NCBI GenBank assembly: GCA_046546095.1 | Contig: JBKGYK010000087.1 | Coordinates: 1 to 10,061, forward strand | DNA: 10,061 nt | From: JAQIBY01 sp046546095 | GTDB lineage: Bacteria > Bacteroidota > Bacteroidia > Bacteroidales > ML635J-15 | Direction of reading: 5' to 3' | Part shown: piece by piece, positions 1 through 6,556 of the stretch | Layout of the letters: every line of letters starts with the position of its first letter | How positions within the stretch are numbered: the stretch's first letter is position 1 | Position numbers and translations under genes: made by a program | The notes under the pieces: generated by a model | What the model saw: only the letters and a program-made list of their open reading frames with translations | Databases searched by the model: none | Told to the model about the DNA's origin: nothing

Positions 1-59
1 AACTCGTTTATCCCCGTGGAAAAACCGTTTTTATACACCTGAAACTTGTTGTATATGTG

Positions 60-71
60 CGGTTATAACCG
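60..71. repeat. 12-base perfect palindrome downstream of the recombinase gene
   Basis: CGGTTATAACCG reads the same on both strands and overlaps a second palindrome, AACCGGTT, at 67-74. It sits about 30 bases beyond the recombinase stop codon. A further small symmetric element, AAAAAC-C-GTTTTT, lies at 20-32. These could be protein-binding sites or weak RNA stems. The stretch 1-100 contains no recognisable gene. Chance occurrence is possible for such short sites. Confidence 0.4.
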
Positions 72-100
72 GTTCTATTTTTTTCAAATATACAAAAAAA

Positions 101-1423
101 TCACAAATCATCAAGGGGTGAACGAATGTTTTGTAAACTTTTCACTGTAACGTGCGTGTATATCTCAGTTGTTCTGCTGCTTTTATGCCCCAGCAACTCC
201 TGAATATACCGCAAATCGGTGCCCGACTCCAGCAAATGCGTGGCATACGAGTGACGCAACCAGTGAGGGGTTACAGGTTTGTTTATACCTGCCTTCTTTA
301 CGGCATTGTATAAAACCTCCCGCAAACTGGTGGCAGTATATTGCGTGCCAGGCATGCGGCCTTCAAACAACCATGTTTTTGTACGATACATTTTATAATA
401 ATCACGCAACATGACCAGCATCTTATCTGATACCGGAACGATCCTGTCCTTTTTTCCTTTGGCATTTCGAATTATAAGCAACTTTCGCTTGCTGTCAACA
501 TCGGAAAGCTTCAGGGATAATGCTTCACTGCGTCGCAAGCCACAGCCATAGATCATGCGCAAAATTGTACGATGCTTTACATTTGTCGGTGCGTCCAGTA
601 TTGATTTTATTTCCTGCTTACTTAATACGTTCGGCAATTTATGCACCCGCCGTGGACGCTTAATCCGCTCAATATCAAATGCTGTCTGATATACCGTATT
701 AAAAAATAATTTTACCGCACTGATTACCTGATTTTGGTATGTATGGCTGTAGCCATTATGAATCAAATATCCGTGAATAAAATCAACTACATCTTCCTCA
801 GTAACATCTTCAGCCATTTTTGGCGATACGTACCTCATTAAACTTTTTATCGCCTTTGAATAAGTTGCAACCGTTGACTCACTGTAACGCCTGTACCTTA
901 ACCATTTTGTAAATTTGTCAGTGCATGAATTTACGTAAGATGTAGCGACCGGTAGAACAACTAATTTGTCTATTTGCTCTTGATCACTGACAGCCCTGGC
1001 TAATGCTGCATCCTCTCTGTATTTTTCCTGCATGCGCCTGCCAAAATGCTGCCTTAGCTTTGTCAGATTACTGCCGAAATTGGTGATTTCCCAATGCTGC
1101 TTCGATTTTACCCAGCGACTGAATTTTATCGATTTGACAAATTCAATGTCTTTCTCATTGACAGGCATGCGTAAAAACATCTTCTTCTCAAAAATATCAA
1201 GATGAACATCCGCTACACTGTCTTTTTCTATTTCGATGCCGGGAAATATATCCTGCACGGCCTTAATCGCAGATTCACTCCAGGGCAAATGCCAGGCTTT
1301 ATAGGTTTTACTCCAGCGAGCACCATCAATCTGCCTGATTTGCCGGATTAAACCCTGGTTATAAGCAAAATCAACTTTTAAGCGTGTTTCGCCGCGATGC
1401 TGTATTTTCTCTGCCCTAATCAT
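101..1423 (-). CDS. Tyrosine recombinase (phage-integrase family) with duplicated N-terminal module
   Basis: A 440-residue site-specific tyrosine recombinase that should cut and rejoin DNA through a 3'-phosphotyrosine. All six catalytic residues are visible: Arg297 (GLRRSE), Lys322 (AKGKKDR), His387 and Arg390 (HWLRHSYATHLL), His413 (LLGHKS) and Tyr422 (IYTHV). A SAM-like core-binding domain covers about residues 162-255. Ordinary XerC/D-type enzymes are about 300 residues; the extra 150 or so at the N-terminus hold two related modules (about 15-60 and 81-128), each with a pattern of N..xI..I..xxRW.K....W.I followed by a helix. This may be an accessory DNA-binding region. The ATG start is followed at once by the first module, so the extension belongs to the protein. 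The gene lies 272 bases downstream of the NusG-like gene on the same strand. There is no integron-specific insert, so it is not IntI. The target site is unknown; it could act in chromosome recombination, phase variation or a mobile element. Confidence 0.93.
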   Translation of the reverse strand: MIRAEKIQHRGETRLKVDFAYNQGLIRQIRQIDGARWSKTYKAWHLPWSESAIKAVQDIFPGIEIEKDSVADVHLDIFEKKMFLRMPVNEKDIEFVKSIKFSRWVKSKQHWEITNFGSNLTKLRQHFGRRMQEKYREDAALARAVSDQEQIDKLVVLPVATSYVNSCTDKFTKWLRYRRYSESTVATYSKAIKSLMRYVSPKMAEDVTEEDVVDFIHGYLIHNGYSHTYQNQVISAVKLFFNTVYQTAFDIERIKRPRRVHKLPNVLSKQEIKSILDAPTNVKHRTILRMIYGCGLRRSEALSLKLSDVDSKRKLLIIRNAKGKKDRIVPVSDKMLVMLRDYYKMYRTKTWLFEGRMPGTQYTATSLREVLYNAVKKAGINKPVTPHWLRHSYATHLLESGTDLRYIQELLGHKSSRTTEIYTHVTVKSLQNIRSPLDDL

Positions 1424-1695
1424 TATTAAAAACCCATAGCTCCGCTTCGTCCCCCTTGTTGTAAAAAGAACCGGTGAAAACCATATTGGCGATCTGCTCC
1501 CCTCATATCGTCACCTCAAAACTAATAAACTTTTGGTAAAGGCAGATGCAGTTTTTCTGATTTTTTTGATGAATATATCCACAAACTTGTAATTTTTGTG
1601 CCTTTAGCAGGCATTGCCATGCTATTGGCTCCCATAAATACCATCTTCATGCCGAAAAGGGCTGTGCCATCAAGATGAAATCAATTGTTTTTGAT

Positions 1696-2187
1696 CTATA
1701 TGCATTCAAGCATGGTGTGTTTGGCATTAATCCACACCCGAAAGGAGCCCTGACACAAATCAACACCGATTTTATGCTTATCGGTTGAGGCTACAACAGC
1801 CTTACGGCCTTTTAAGGGACCTGTGAGAATCTTAATTGAATCACCGGGATGATAATTTCCCAATTCAGGCTCATAACCGGATTCTCCGCACACCTTTTTG
1901 AGGAAATCCATCTCCTTTTCAGTGATTTTACCCGGTATACCGTTTATGCTTAACAAGCCTTTGCTGCCACGAATGTATCGCAGTTGTTCAAAATCTTTCC
2001 AGTTGGCTTTTACCAATACATAGCCGGGGATCAACAGTTTTTTTTGCCGCTTTTTGGCACTTTTGTATTTCCAGATGCGGGGCAGGTAGGCAGTGAATTT
2101 TTTATCATCCAGCTCAATCATCACATGCTCTTCCTTGTGAGGACGTGTTTTTAATGCATACCAATTATTGGTTTTCTCCAGAATCAT
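1696..2187 (-). CDS. NusG/UpxY-like transcription antiterminator
   Basis: A small NusG-family protein of 163 residues from the ATG at 2187; a TTG two codons upstream (2193) is in frame but less likely. The NGN domain covers roughly the first 95 residues (WYALKTRPHKE near the start, then LIPGYVLVK and LRYIRGSKGLL). A KOW domain follows, with the motif PGDSIKILTGPLKGRKAVV. The family binds RNA polymerase and suppresses pausing or termination. Specialised Bacteroidota paralogues of the UpxY type act on long surface-polysaccharide operons and are encoded at their upstream end. The assignment as a specialised paralogue rather than housekeeping NusG rests on its short length and on the lack of the usual secE/rplK neighbours. 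The recombinase gene follows 272 bases downstream; its likely target operon may lie past the left edge of the window. Confidence 0.88.
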   Translation of the reverse strand: MILEKTNNWYALKTRPHKEEHVMIELDDKKFTAYLPRIWKYKSAKKRQKKLLIPGYVLVKANWKDFEQLRYIRGSKGLLSINGIPGKITEKEMDFLKKVCGESGYEPELGNYHPGDSIKILTGPLKGRKAVVASTDKHKIGVDLCQGSFRVWINAKHTMLECI

Positions 2188-2227
2188 ACCCAAAAATACA
2201 TATTATCATTCACATCTGAAAACCAAT
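2167..2227 (-). promoter_or_regulatory. 10-base inverted repeat around the NusG-like start codon
   Basis: ATTGGTTTTC at 2167-2176 and its exact complement GAAAACCAAT at 2218-2227 bracket the start codon of the NusG-like gene. In the transcript the two arms could pair and place the start region in a 41-base loop. This might modulate translation, but the stem is AT-rich and the loop long. No ribosome-binding sequence is obvious nearby. Function is inferred only from position. Confidence 0.35.
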
Positions 2228-2288
2228 TGCCATTTTGGGCAACATATTTCTTGTTTCTGATTTTTTTTATCCGGTGCTATTACGCTCG

Positions 2289-2324
2289 CCTGCCTACCAA
2301 TGAAAATTAAAACTGGCGGGCAGG
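2289..2324. repeat. Hairpin with 11-base arms
   Basis: CCTGCCTACCA (2289-2299) pairs with TGGCGGGCAGG (2314-2324) across a 14-base A/T-rich loop, with one mismatch and one G-T wobble. It is the leftmost of several hairpins in this spacer. There is no U-run directly after the stem on either strand, so a simple intrinsic terminator is not indicated. Confidence 0.55.
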
Positions 2325-2350
2325 GAGGCTGGCAGCCTGCCGGCTGGGAT

Positions 2351-2418
2351 GCGCTTATGCTGCATGCAGCACAGAGTGGAGCGGAGTAAACTCCTGTGCT
2401 GCATATATCAGCATACGC
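2351..2418. repeat. Compound hairpin with perfect 11-base core arms
   Basis: ATGCAGCACAG (2364-2374) is exactly complementary to CTGTGCTGCAT (2394-2404). Outside it TATGCTG (2356-2362) pairs with CAGCATA (2409-2415), and a further GCG/CGC pair can close the base past a small bulge. Inside the loop GGAGT-AA-ACTCC forms a small extra stem. In all about 26 base pairs are available within 68 bases, far more than expected by chance. No U-tract follows. It may be part of the same repeated element as the next hairpin. Confidence 0.65.
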
Positions 2419-2450
2419 AGAGCAGCAGGCAGCTATAAGCCGGAGACCGG

Positions 2451-2525
2451 TGCTTTTTCATCCTGGCTTTTTTAGCTTTGCGATAGTTCGGAACTTTCGC
2501 AAGGCTCAGCCAGGATGAAAAAGCA
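2451..2525. repeat. 75-base near-perfect inverted repeat (long hairpin)
   Basis: The outer arms, 18 bases each (2451-2468 and 2508-2525), are exactly complementary; they start TGCTTTTTCATCC and end GGATGAAAAAGCA. After a five-T bulge on one side and a single C on the other, inner 16-base arms (2474-2489 and 2491-2506) pair with only one mismatch and one wobble, meeting at a single G at 2490. The whole forms a stem of about 33 pairs. Neither side carries the U-tract of an intrinsic terminator. Such structures suit a palindromic mobile repeat, an RNA-processing site or a structured small RNA. Which of these applies cannot be told from one copy. Confidence 0.75.
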
Positions 2526-2655
2526 GGCACCCCGGTTAAAATAACAAAACCCGGCTATCGCAGGGCAAACTCTGTCCGGCGGAACTGAGCAGAGACGGAT
2601 CATAAAGTTAAAATCTCAAAAAAACAGTGCTTGCAGGTATTTTAAACAGAGTATC

Positions 2656-3771
2656 CTAGCTGGTTTTCCTGTACCTTAGAATCGCCACACTCAACATGGC
2701 AGTACCCAGACCAAGCAGAGACAACAACTCGGGCATAATGTCGCGGAGAACGGAGCCTTTGAGCAGAATCATACGGATGGCTTTCATGAAATAGTACAGC
2801 GGATTGATGTGATTCACTGCCTGCGCCCATTCGGGCATGCTTTCCACGGGGGTAAAAATGCCGCTCATCAGCACAAACAGGACAAAGAAAAAGAAAACGG
2901 TAAACATCACCTGCTGCTGGCTACGGGCCTCGTTGGCAATGAGCAGACCAAGTGCTACTGCAGCAAGCAGATAAACCAGGGCAAACACAAAGAGTGTCAC
3001 CAGGGAGCCCACGATGGGAAGATTGAACAGTATCACCCCTACCAGCAATCCCAGAGACAGGTCAAACAAAGCGATGAATAAAAAGGGCGTGAGTTTACCC
3101 ACCATAAACTGCCACCCTTTAATGGGCGTGACATTAATTTGCTCCATGGTACCTATTTCACGCTCCCGCACAATGTTTACCGCAGTGAGAAAAGAGCCTA
3201 TGATGGTGACCAGGATCACCAGGATGCCGGGTAGCATGTAGTGTTTGTAATTGAGTGAGGAATTGTACCAGTAGTGTTTTTCCACGGATACCGGCTGCAT
3301 TTCACCGCTGCCGGATGCCAGGCCATGCTCTGTGATTACATTGCCGGCGTAATCGCGAAGGATATTGCCCGTATAGGCGTTTATAAGTCCGGCAGCCTGT
3401 TGGTTTACAGCATCAATGAGTAGTTGGAGGCTCACCTTCTCCCCTGCTTTCTGATCCTTTTCAAATCCTGCCGGGATATGCAGAATGGCGTGTTTTTCGC
3501 CGGAAATCAGATAATTTTCAGCACCGGCATCTTCCTTTGTAATATCGGTTACGAAAAAGGGAGAGGCTGCAAATTTTTGCTGCACTTGCCGGCTTGCCGT
3601 ACTCTGGTCTTCATCCACCACCAGCAAACGGATTTCTTTCATATCAAAAGTAGCGGCATACACCAGAATAAGTGTCTGCACCAATGGCAGCAAAAAAATA
3701 AAAGGCAACATCATTTTGTTGCGGAAAATCTGTCTGAACTCTTTATCGAGCAAATATCTGATGGTTTTCAT
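2656..3771 (-). CDS. ABC-2 type permease, second subunit (YbhR-like)
   Basis: A 371-residue inner-membrane permease of the ABC-2 family that, with its partner and the two ATPases, should form the export channel. One membrane segment lies near the N-terminus (about 24-42), followed by a periplasmic domain of about 130 residues, then five hydrophobic segments from about residue 178 to the end. The family motif between the second and third segments is visible as REREIGTMEQINVTP. Length matches YbhR/YbhS of E. coli (about 370). It starts two bases after the stop of the upstream permease gene, so they are co-transcribed and probably translated at matching levels. It is the last gene of the operon, and the palindromic spacer follows. 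The substrate cannot be told from sequence; relatives export drugs and other amphipathic compounds. Confidence 0.93.
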   Translation of the reverse strand: MKTIRYLLDKEFRQIFRNKMMLPFIFLLPLVQTLILVYAATFDMKEIRLLVVDEDQSTASRQVQQKFAASPFFVTDITKEDAGAENYLISGEKHAILHIPAGFEKDQKAGEKVSLQLLIDAVNQQAAGLINAYTGNILRDYAGNVITEHGLASGSGEMQPVSVEKHYWYNSSLNYKHYMLPGILVILVTIIGSFLTAVNIVREREIGTMEQINVTPIKGWQFMVGKLTPFLFIALFDLSLGLLVGVILFNLPIVGSLVTLFVFALVYLLAAVALGLLIANEARSQQQVMFTVFFFFVLFVLMSGIFTPVESMPEWAQAVNHINPLYYFMKAIRMILLKGSVLRDIMPELLSLLGLGTAMLSVAILRYRKTS

Positions 3772-3773
3772 GT

Positions 3774-4883
3774 CTATTCAAGTCTGATTTTATAATTGCG
3801 TACACTGATACCGATAAAAACAACAAACATTCCTGTAAGAATCAGCAGTTGATGCCATATAAAAGCCATGCCTGCACCTTTGAGCATGATGCCTTTGATA
3901 ATCTCCAGGTACCAGCGGGCCGGCATGAGGGTGCTCAGCCACTGCAGGGCCACGGGCATGTTTTCAATGGGGAAAATAAAACCCGAAAGCAGCATGGTTG
4001 GCAGCATCAGCACAAACATGGATACCATCATGGCGGTTTGCTGGGTGTTGCTGATGGTTGATATCATAATACCCAGGGCAAGCGCTGTGAGCACAAACAA
4101 TACAGATGCCAGCATGAGCAACAGCAAACTACCCACGATGGGAACACCAAACACAAAATTCCCAACGAGGATAACCGAAATTGCATTGGCAAAGGCAAGT
4201 ATCACATAGGGCATCACCTTGCCCATTACCACCTGAATGGGCTTTAAAGGCGACACCAAAAGCACTTCCATGCTGCCAAATTCCTTTTCGCGGGCAATGG
4301 AAATCGAAGACATCAGGGCAGAAAGCAGCATGAGAATAAAAGCCATGGTTCCGGGAACAAAAAGAAAAGAAGATTTCATTTCTTCATTGAAAAACATGCG
4401 GTTTTCAAGTTTGAGGCCGGCCGGGTCATTTCCGGCTGAAGTCACCATTTCGCCGGCATAATCCATGCAAATGGCTTCAGTGTAATTTCCGATGAGTTGT
4501 GCATAATTTGGATCGGTGGCATCCAGCAGAAACTGTATGGAAGGTTGATTGCCGCTTTGCAAATCCCTGCCAAAGTGTGCCGGCAACACCACCACTTCAC
4601 GCACTTTGCCTTTTTTGAAGGATGCATGTATGTCATCTGCTGACTGCAAATCTTCCACAATATTGAAATAGCCGGATGCCTGAATTTTATTCCTCAGCTC
4701 CATGGTGGCTTCATCTCTGGCATGATCCAGCACGGCAATATCCACATCTTTCACCTCATTTTTAATCACATAGCCGAAAATCAGAATCTGCACAATTGGC
4801 ATCCCGAAAAGAATCATAATGGTGCGCATATCCCGGAAGATATGGTAAAATTCTTTTCTCAGCAATCCTATAAAACGTTTCAT
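3774..4883 (-). CDS. ABC-2 type permease, first subunit (YbhS-like)
   Basis: A 369-residue inner-membrane protein with the same plan as the next gene: an N-terminal membrane segment (about 22-42, LFGMPIVQILIFGYVI), a long extracytoplasmic loop, and about five more segments after residue 173. The diagnostic stretch REKEFGSMEVLLVSPLKP is typical of ABC-2 permeases and is thought to contact the ATPase. The two permeases are related but clearly different, which fits a heterodimeric channel matching the two unlike ATPases. The ATG at 4883 directly follows the ATPase stop codon (one base between), and the chosen start puts the RKEFYHIFRD amphipathic helix in its usual place just before the first membrane segment. 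Confidence 0.93.
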   Translation of the reverse strand: MKRFIGLLRKEFYHIFRDMRTIMILFGMPIVQILIFGYVIKNEVKDVDIAVLDHARDEATMELRNKIQASGYFNIVEDLQSADDIHASFKKGKVREVVVLPAHFGRDLQSGNQPSIQFLLDATDPNYAQLIGNYTEAICMDYAGEMVTSAGNDPAGLKLENRMFFNEEMKSSFLFVPGTMAFILMLLSALMSSISIAREKEFGSMEVLLVSPLKPIQVVMGKVMPYVILAFANAISVILVGNFVFGVPIVGSLLLLMLASVLFVLTALALGIMISTISNTQQTAMMVSMFVLMLPTMLLSGFIFPIENMPVALQWLSTLMPARWYLEIIKGIMLKGAGMAFIWHQLLILTGMFVVFIGISVRNYKIRLE

Positions 4884-4884
4884 A

Positions 4885-5637
4885 TCAGTTGTTTTTCACA
4901 AACGATCGTTTACCACGTGCCAGCTTAACAAACACATCGTTCATGCTGTCTTCATTCAGTTGTTTTTTCAGATTTGCAGGTGAATCCAGTGCAATCATTT
5001 TACCATCCACCAGGATAGCCACACGGTCGCAGTACTCAGCTTCATCCATGTAATGCGTTGTGACAAACACGGTAATGCCATTGTGAGCAGCATCATAAAT
5101 CAAATCCCAGAACTGCCGCCTGGTAATGGGGTCTACCCCGCTTGTGGGTTCATCCAGAAAAACAATTTTGGGATTGTGCACAATGGCCACAGAAAAGGCA
5201 ATTTTTTGTTTCCATCCCAAAGGCAGCGAACCTACCAGCTTGTCGGCCATGGACTCTATGCCCAGAGATTTCAGCAAACTGCCGCGCCTTTCTTTTATTT
5301 CCTTTCGGGATAAGCCATAAATGCCTCCGTACAGACGTATGTTTTCAGCAATGCTGAGATCCTCATACAACGAAAATTTCTGACTCATGTACCCGATGTT
5401 GCGTTTGATGGCACCGCTTTGTTTGTAGACATCGTATCCTGCTACGCTGATTTGGCCTGATGTGGGTTTTAACAAGCCGGTGAGGATTTTCATGGCGGTG
5501 GTTTTGCCGGCCCCGTTGGCACCCAGAAAACCGAATATCTCACCCTTTTGAACATCGAAATTCAGTCTGTCATTTGCCGTAAAGCTGCCAAACTTTTTTA
5601 CCAGGTCCCTGACCTGTATGATGCTTTCATTCTGCAT
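4885..5637 (-). CDS. ABC transporter ATPase B (YbhF C-half-like) with degenerate signature motif
   Basis: A 250-residue cytoplasmic ATPase that energises the permease pair. Walker A is GANGAGKTT (39-47), the Q-loop Gln86 is present (YMSQKF), Walker B is IVFLDEP with the catalytic Glu, and the H-loop His195 is present (TTHYMDEAE). The signature motif, normally LSGGQ, reads LPLGWKQ (138-144) and so lacks the Ser-Gly pair. The C-terminal half of E. coli YbhF has the similar LPLGFKQ, supporting orthology to that half. Its start overlaps the end of ATPase A by 11 bases, and an AGGAGG sequence lies just upstream of the ATG, inside the previous gene; this is unusually strong for this group of bacteria. 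Together with ATPase A it most likely forms an obligate heterodimer. Confidence 0.95.
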   Translation of the reverse strand: MQNESIIQVRDLVKKFGSFTANDRLNFDVQKGEIFGFLGANGAGKTTAMKILTGLLKPTSGQISVAGYDVYKQSGAIKRNIGYMSQKFSLYEDLSIAENIRLYGGIYGLSRKEIKERRGSLLKSLGIESMADKLVGSLPLGWKQKIAFSVAIVHNPKIVFLDEPTSGVDPITRRQFWDLIYDAAHNGITVFVTTHYMDEAEYCDRVAILVDGKMIALDSPANLKKQLNEDSMNDVFVKLARGKRSFVKNN

Positions 5638-6556
5638 GATCGTCCTCCTCTTGTTTTGTCATCAGACGGATAAAGACATCCTCAATACCGGCTCTTATCT
5701 GCTCTGCATAAACGCCTTTAAAATTCTGAATTTCCAGATCATTTATCAAGTCATCCATACCAGTGGCTTTGTCCGGCACCACATGCAAAAACTGCCCGAA
5801 AAGGTTCACCGACTTCAGCTTACCGGATTGTTCCAGATGGGTTTTCAGCCGGTACATATCATCAGCTTTTACAGCAAACAATGCATCAGGAAAACGATCC
5901 GGAATGGCCGCGGGACTGTCCACAGCCATTATTTCTCCATCTTGCATAAGGGCTACACGGTCGCAGCGCATGGCTTCATCCATGTATGGTGTTGACACGA
6001 AAATGGTAATGCCTTTGGCTTTCAGCTTGTGCAGCATGTCCCAGAATTCTACGCGGGAAACAGCATCCACGCCGGTTGTAGGTTCGTCCAGTATCAGAAA
6101 ATCAGGTTTATGAATGAGGGCACAGGACAGGGCCAGTTTTTGTTTCATGCCGCCACTGAGGTTTCCAGCACGTCGTTTTTTAAAGGGTTCAATCTGATGA
6201 TAGATGTCGCTGATGAGCTCATAGTTTTCCTGAATGCTGCTGCCAAAAACGGTAGCAAAAAAATGCAGATTCTCTTCCACGCTCAGATCCTCATACAATG
6301 AAAACCGGCCTGGCATATAGCCGATCATACGCCGCAATTGTTTATAGTCTTTCACCACATCGTGATCACCCAGTTTTGCGCTGCCTTTATCCGGCAAGAG
6401 CAAGGTGGTGAGAATGCGGATCAATGTGGATTTTCCGGCCCCGTCGGGACCGATAAGGCCAAACAGCTCCCCGGATTCCACCTCAAGCGATACCTCGCGC
6501 AAAGCCAGCGTTTTACCGTATGATTTGCTTATTTTATGTACATTAATTTCTGCCAT
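5627..6556 (-). CDS. ABC transporter ATPase A (YbhF N-half-like) lacking Q-loop Gln and H-loop His
   Basis: A 309-residue ATPase. Walker A is GPDGAGKST (36-44), with the unusual Asp shared with the N-half of E. coli YbhF; the signature LSGGMKQ (133-139) is canonical and Walker B is FLILDEP (153-159). Two switch residues are missing: the Q-loop reads YMPGRF, with Gly83 in place of Gln, and the H-loop reads STPYMDEA, with Pro190 in place of His. I checked both codons in the DNA (GGC and CCA on the coding strand). YbhF's N-half also lacks the His. A C-terminal extension of about 80 residues follows the ATPase core. The start codon overlaps the stop of the HNH gene by one base (TAATG). The canonical signature suggests it completes the working site of ATPase B. 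Confidence 0.95.
   Translation of the reverse strand: MAEINVHKISKSYGKTLALREVSLEVESGELFGLIGPDGAGKSTLIRILTTLLLPDKGSAKLGDHDVVKDYKQLRRMIGYMPGRFSLYEDLSVEENLHFFATVFGSSIQENYELISDIYHQIEPFKKRRAGNLSGGMKQKLALSCALIHKPDFLILDEPTTGVDAVSRVEFWDMLHKLKAKGITIFVSTPYMDEAMRCDRVALMQDGEIMAVDSPAAIPDRFPDALFAVKADDMYRLKTHLEQSGKLKSVNLFGQFLHVVPDKATGMDDLINDLEIQNFKGVYAEQIRAGIEDVFIRLMTKQEEDDHAE

Larger units (their letters stand above)
2194..2655. other. Gene-free, palindrome-rich spacer between the efflux operon and the NusG-like gene
   Basis: I see no credible gene in these 462 bases; the short frames that run through it have no family features. It is more GC-rich in its centre than the flanking spacers and is packed with inverted repeats: a hairpin with 11-base arms at 2289-2324, a GGCAG-C-CTGCC stem near 2331-2341, a compound hairpin at 2351-2418, and a 75-base hairpin at 2451-2525. 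The flanking genes run the same way, so the stretch lies after the last permease gene and before the NusG-like gene. It could be a degenerate palindromic mobile element, a processing or stop region, or a leader RNA. Confidence 0.7.

Noticed and set aside
101..1423. Recombinase as an integron integrase (IntI) with attC sites nearby
   Set aside because: The IntI-specific insert between the Lys and His-x-x-Arg motifs is absent, and no cassette array with paired RYYYAAC/GTTRRRY boxes is seen.
1517..1524. TAGTTTTG on the minus strand, a possible -7 element for the recombinase
   Set aside because: No -33 element is visible at the right distance, and such eight-base matches are common in AT-rich spacers.
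1522..1650. Minus-strand 42-residue frame starting MKMVFMGAN between the NusG-like and recombinase genes
   Set aside because: The start faintly recalls methionyl-tRNA formyltransferase (MKIVFMGTP), but the resemblance stops after about ten residues and there is no other sign of a remnant; I do not call it a gene or pseudogene.
2191..2198. TATTTTTG on the minus strand, a match to the TAnnTTTG promoter element
   Set aside because: It overlaps the start of the NusG-like gene, so transcription would begin inside the coding region, with no later suitable start codon nearby.
2451..2525. Large hairpin as a standard intrinsic terminator of the efflux operon
   Set aside because: There is no run of U residues after the stem in either direction, and the stem is much longer than usual.
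2642..2830. Minus-strand open frame at the end of the last permease gene
   Set aside because: It overlaps the permease coding sequence in another frame, with no recognisable domain and low-complexity composition.
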